Source: Nitrospiria bacterium (lineage in GTDB: Bacteria > Nitrospirota > Nitrospiria > Nitrospirales > UBA8639). From it: a stretch of DNA of 7,472 bases. The notes under the pieces are model-generated. The model saw only the letters and a program-made list of their open reading frames with translations, ran no database searches and was not told where the DNA came from. Within the stretch, counting starts at the first letter, position 1; each line of letters opens with the position of its first letter. The stretch covers positions 1-7,472 of the forward strand of contig JAUIKP010000151.1 in NCBI GenBank assembly GCA_030430725.1. The letters run 5' to 3'. Shown here piece after piece: positions 5,838-7,472 of the stretch. The position numbers and the translations under genes are program-made.

Positions 5838-6449
5838 TTATGTGGAATTATGACGATTGAAATATCGGAATCTGGGGTAGGGTGTGACTTCAAACAATCG
5901 CGCCCGTAATAACGGAGGTTCCGCCAGGGAGGACAGAACCACATGTGAGGAAAGAGATGGATACCGAACCATCATTTCCGCGATGGCTTCAACGGATTCG
6001 GAAACGACGGTTATTTCTAACTCTCTTGTATAATTCGGAGGATCCACCTGTATTCGCCAACCGCCAAGATACACCACTCCTCGGTCAGGAACCTCAAAAG
6101 TTAACGGAACTTCCGCACTGGATCGAAATTCTCCTTCCTGAATGATTACTCGATTCACCTGATACTGCCCTGGCTTCAATGACAGAAAAAAATAGGAGGA
6201 AGCCGCCTCGATTTCCACACGATACCGCCGTTGACCATCCCTGGAGCTGAATTCAAGTGAAGCTATTTCAGGGAGGAAAATTCTTCCTGACGGCTTTTCC
6301 TGCCACACGTGGATGTGTCCGAAAACCATAGGCTCCGTGAGGTCTTCTTGAGAGGGATGAGACGGAAGCTGATGCGCGCATCCCATACTCATGCCAACAA
6401 AAAGCCCGAGAAACACTAGACGACAAGCAAGAGCAGTCCGTATAGCCAT
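5838..6449 (-). CDS. Beta-rich lipoprotein of unknown function
   Basis: The product is 203 residues and I do not recognise its family. Residues 1-24 form a lipoprotein signal: basic residues, a hydrophobic core at 11-20 and SMGC (21-24), a permissive rather than classic lipobox. The mature part is predicted beta-rich, with alternating polar and hydrophobic residues, a KPGQYQVNRVIIQEG turn-strand unit (92-106) and GVVYLGGWRIQV (124-135). This looks like a single Ig-like or carboxypeptidase-regulatory-like sandwich, perhaps related to DUF2846-type lipoproteins. A helical segment (VEAIAEMMVRYP) and a basic C-terminus follow. The start has no normally spaced ribosome binding site: GAGGGG directly abuts the ATG, and TATAAT is only six bases away. 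In-frame upstream codons reach a TGA with no alternative start. It probably shares a transcript with apbE, 65 bases downstream, but a functional link is only inferred. Confidence 0.7.
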   Translation of the reverse strand: MAIRTALACRLVFLGLFVGMSMGCAHQLPSHPSQEDLTEPMVFGHIHVWQEKPSGRIFLPEIASLEFSSRDGQRRYRVEIEAASSYFFLSLKPGQYQVNRVIIQEGEFRSSAEVPLTFEVPDRGVVYLGGWRIQVDPPNYTRELEITVVSESVEAIAEMMVRYPSLSSHVVLSSLAEPPLLRARLFEVTPYPRFRYFNRHNST

Positions 6450-6461
6450 CCCCTCATTATA
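6450..6461 (-). promoter_or_regulatory. -10 box abutting the lipoprotein start, possible leaderless mRNA
   Basis: On the minus strand TATAAT occupies 6461-6456 and the ATG begins at 6449, with only GAGGGG between. If this is the real -10, transcription would start at or next to the ATG and the mRNA would be leaderless. The -35 at 17 bases (GACTTT) is poor, so the match could be fortuitous. In that case the adjacent GAGGGG would be an unusually close ribosome binding site. Confidence 0.4.
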
Positions 6462-6519
6462 TACCGCTTTAGTTCCTCAAAGTCGCACACATTAAAATAT
6501 ACAAAAAAATTAAATCTTC

Positions 6520-6567
6520 TTGACAGAAGCCACGCGCGTGCGGTATTAAAAGCGCTGTTAATAACAG
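6520..6567 (+). promoter_or_regulatory. Promoter of the Com-like gene with two palindromes
   Basis: A perfect -35, TTGACA (6520-6525), is followed after 18 bases by TATTAA (6544-6549), a four-of-six -10. A perfect 10-base palindrome, CACGCGCGTG (6531-6540), sits in the spacer. A second perfect inverted repeat, CTGTTA-A-TAACAG (6555-6567), lies at the expected start site and overlaps a further small dyad, ATAAC-A-GTTAT (6561-6571). Both could be operators for different DNA-binding proteins. The rest of the leader to the ATG at 6610 is AT-rich with no ribosome binding site. Confidence 0.5.
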
Positions 6568-6609
6568 TTATCAATTTCAAAATTAATAATAATTACATTC
6601 AACATCAAG

Positions 6610-6771
6610 ATGGCTCGAGAAACCGCAATAGCTTCCCCATGTACAACCGCCTCGGAGGCGCGCTGTCATTGCGGGCAGCTGATGGCCATCCTCAAAAAAG
6701 ATGGAGTGGAATTAAAATGCAAACGCTGCAAGCGTCTGGTGTTCATTCCATTTACCGTATTGAGCGACTAA
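6610..6771 (+). CDS. Com-like zinc-ribbon protein (phage Mu Com family)
   Basis: This short frame encodes 53 residues. A four-cysteine ribbon is visible: CHCG (19-22) and CKRCKR (37-42), separated by LMAILKKDGVELK. An extra Cys is at 11. The order, spacing and basic CKRCKR match the Mu-like Com family, in which a zinc-binding protein binds the mom mRNA and activates its translation by opening a hairpin over the start. Many bacteria carry similar small proteins, usually in prophages. Here no phage gene or mom homologue is visible; a porin gene follows 158 bases downstream on the same strand. There is no purine-rich ribosome binding site; the leader is AT-rich and likely unstructured. A GC-rich dyad, CGCCTC-G-GAGGCG, lies inside the coding region at 6648-6660. 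A nucleic-acid-binding role is inferred from the family, and the target is unknown. Confidence 0.75.
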   Translation: MARETAIASPCTTASEARCHCGQLMAILKKDGVELKCKRCKRLVFIPFTVLSD

Positions 6772-6854
6772 TGGCGGGGTTGACCCTTCGATTGCGTGTA
6801 CTCCAGTAAATGCGTTGCGTTCCGATTCGCAGATCATCATATCGTTCCCTCCAT

Positions 6855-6891
6855 TGAGGACCCTGAGTCCCCGACTCCTTTCCTGAGGACC
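6855..6891 (+). repeat. Direct repeat and dyad in the porin leader
   Basis: TGAGGACC occurs at 6855-6862 and again at 6884-6891, 29 bases apart, close to three helical turns. Between them is an inverted repeat, GAGTC-CCC-GACTC (6865-6877). The arrangement ends 23 bases before the AGGAGG of the porin gene (6915-6920). It could be a tandem regulator site or an mRNA structure; chance is also possible. The rest of 6772-6929 shows a TTGACC at 6780-6785 without a good -10. Confidence 0.3.
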
Positions 6892-6929
6892 ACCGCGTCC
6901 CAATCCTATATATTAGGAGGTATTCATTT

Positions 6930-7472
6930 ATGAAGAAGTTTACAATCGGGGTCCTTATGGGCCTCTCTGTGCTTTCAATTTCTCCGGCCTTCTCCGCCTC
7001 AGGTGAAGAAGCATTGACGCCGGCTCAACAGGAAGCGGTTCGACAAGCAGTCCAAGACTATCTGAAAGGACAGGGGGCCCCAGAAGCAGCCAAGCCACCG
7101 ATGGCCCAACCAGGAACCGCCCCGGACCCAGCAGATTCGGGGAAAAACCTTCAGGACCTTGGCACGATGCAAGGGAAGCGTCAAAAAGCCGATTCCTCCA
7201 TGCAAGGGTCAGGAAGCCTGATCTATGCCCGTCCCTTCGTCTCTTCTCCCAAGGCCATCGTCGGCGGTTACATGGACATTGAATACTTTAACCGGTCCAA
7301 TCAAGGAAACAGCTATTTTGACCAACACCGGTTGGTACCCTTTATTTACGGGGACATCAGCGAGCGCGTGAAATTCGCCGCCGAAATTGAGTTCGAGCAT
7401 GGAACCAACGACATTAAGGTGGAATTTGCCACCATCGATTACCTCTTACAAGAACCCATTAACTTGCGGGCG
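6930..7472 (+). CDS. Outer-membrane porin (phosphate-selective porin-like), N-terminal part
   Basis: The frame is open from ATG 6930 to the window edge, giving 181 residues of a longer protein. AGGAGG (6915-6920) lies nine bases before the start. Residues 1-23 are a signal peptide (MKKF, hydrophobic core, FSA/SG cleavage). Residues 25-47 form a short helix (LTPAQQEAVRQAVQDYL), followed by a Pro/Ala-rich linker to about 65 and a polar stretch. Beta-barrel strands begin near 110: GGYMDIEYF (112-120), FDQHRLVPFIYGDISERVKFAAEIEFEHG (starting at 130), then IKVEFATIDYLL. The pattern of amphipathic strands with FDQHR, IEFEHG and a VEFATIDY-like strand is typical of phosphate-selective porin O/P-like proteins found in Nitrospirae and related groups. 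It likely forms a diffusion channel; the solute cannot be predicted. The Com-like gene lies just upstream on the same strand and could be co-transcribed. Confidence 0.82.
   Translation, partial: MKKFTIGVLMGLSVLSISPAFSASGEEALTPAQQEAVRQAVQDYLKGQGAPEAAKPPMAQPGTAPDPADSGKNLQDLGTMQGKRQKADSSMQGSGSLIYARPFVSSPKAIVGGYMDIEYFNRSNQGNSYFDQHRLVPFIYGDISERVKFAAEIEFEHGTNDIKVEFATIDYLLQEPINLRA

Noticed and set aside
1..7472. CRISPR array, insertion sequence or tRNA
   Set aside because: No regularly spaced repeats, transposase-like frame, terminal inverted repeats with target duplication, or tRNA cloverleaf was seen on either strand.

Overview
The window looks like chromosomal DNA of a Gram-negative bacterium. 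Two lipoproteins, a Spy/CpxP-like periplasmic protein and an outer-membrane beta-barrel all imply a periplasm and outer membrane. Gene content, moderate GC and pyrimidine-rich intergenic runs would fit a Nitrospira-like member of Nitrospirota. That placement is an impression from gene content and protein style, not a demonstrated assignment. No tRNA, rRNA, CRISPR array, transposase or insertion sequence was seen.

Layout. Bases 1-145 (minus) hold the N-terminus of a class I SAM-dependent O-methyltransferase. Divergent from it, 431-1993 encodes a complete M32 (Taq-type) metallocarboxypeptidase. Next are a short secreted ComEA-type helix-hairpin-helix protein (2155-2481) and a strong hairpin (2504-2536). 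A Panacea/DUF4065-like protein (2606-3166, minus) and a Fur-family regulator (3276-3710, plus) are divergent, with a 7-1-7 inverted repeat inside a good promoter between them. A 325-base non-coding stretch leads to a His/Gly-rich Spy/CpxP-like protein (4036-4695). That gene converges on an ApbE FAD transferase lipoprotein (4768-5772, minus), with a perfect 17-bp bidirectional terminator between them. Upstream of apbE on the same strand is an unrecognised beta-rich lipoprotein (5838-6449) whose start lies unusually close to a TATAAT box.

The right end reads plus. A 53-residue zinc-ribbon protein resembling phage Mu Com (6610-6771) lies behind a palindrome-rich promoter. It is followed by a 158-base leader and the first 181 codons of an outer-membrane porin (6930 to the end).

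How the parts may work together. The clearest theme is envelope and metal homeostasis: a metal-sensing regulator, a His-rich periplasmic Spy-like protein with a Fur-box-like sequence over its -10, a periplasmic flavin transferase and a porin. The link from the regulator to the Spy-like gene is inference from site resemblance. The two most unusual items are the Com-like protein with no visible phage context or mom gene, and the lone Panacea-like gene paired with a Fur-family regulator instead of a toxin.
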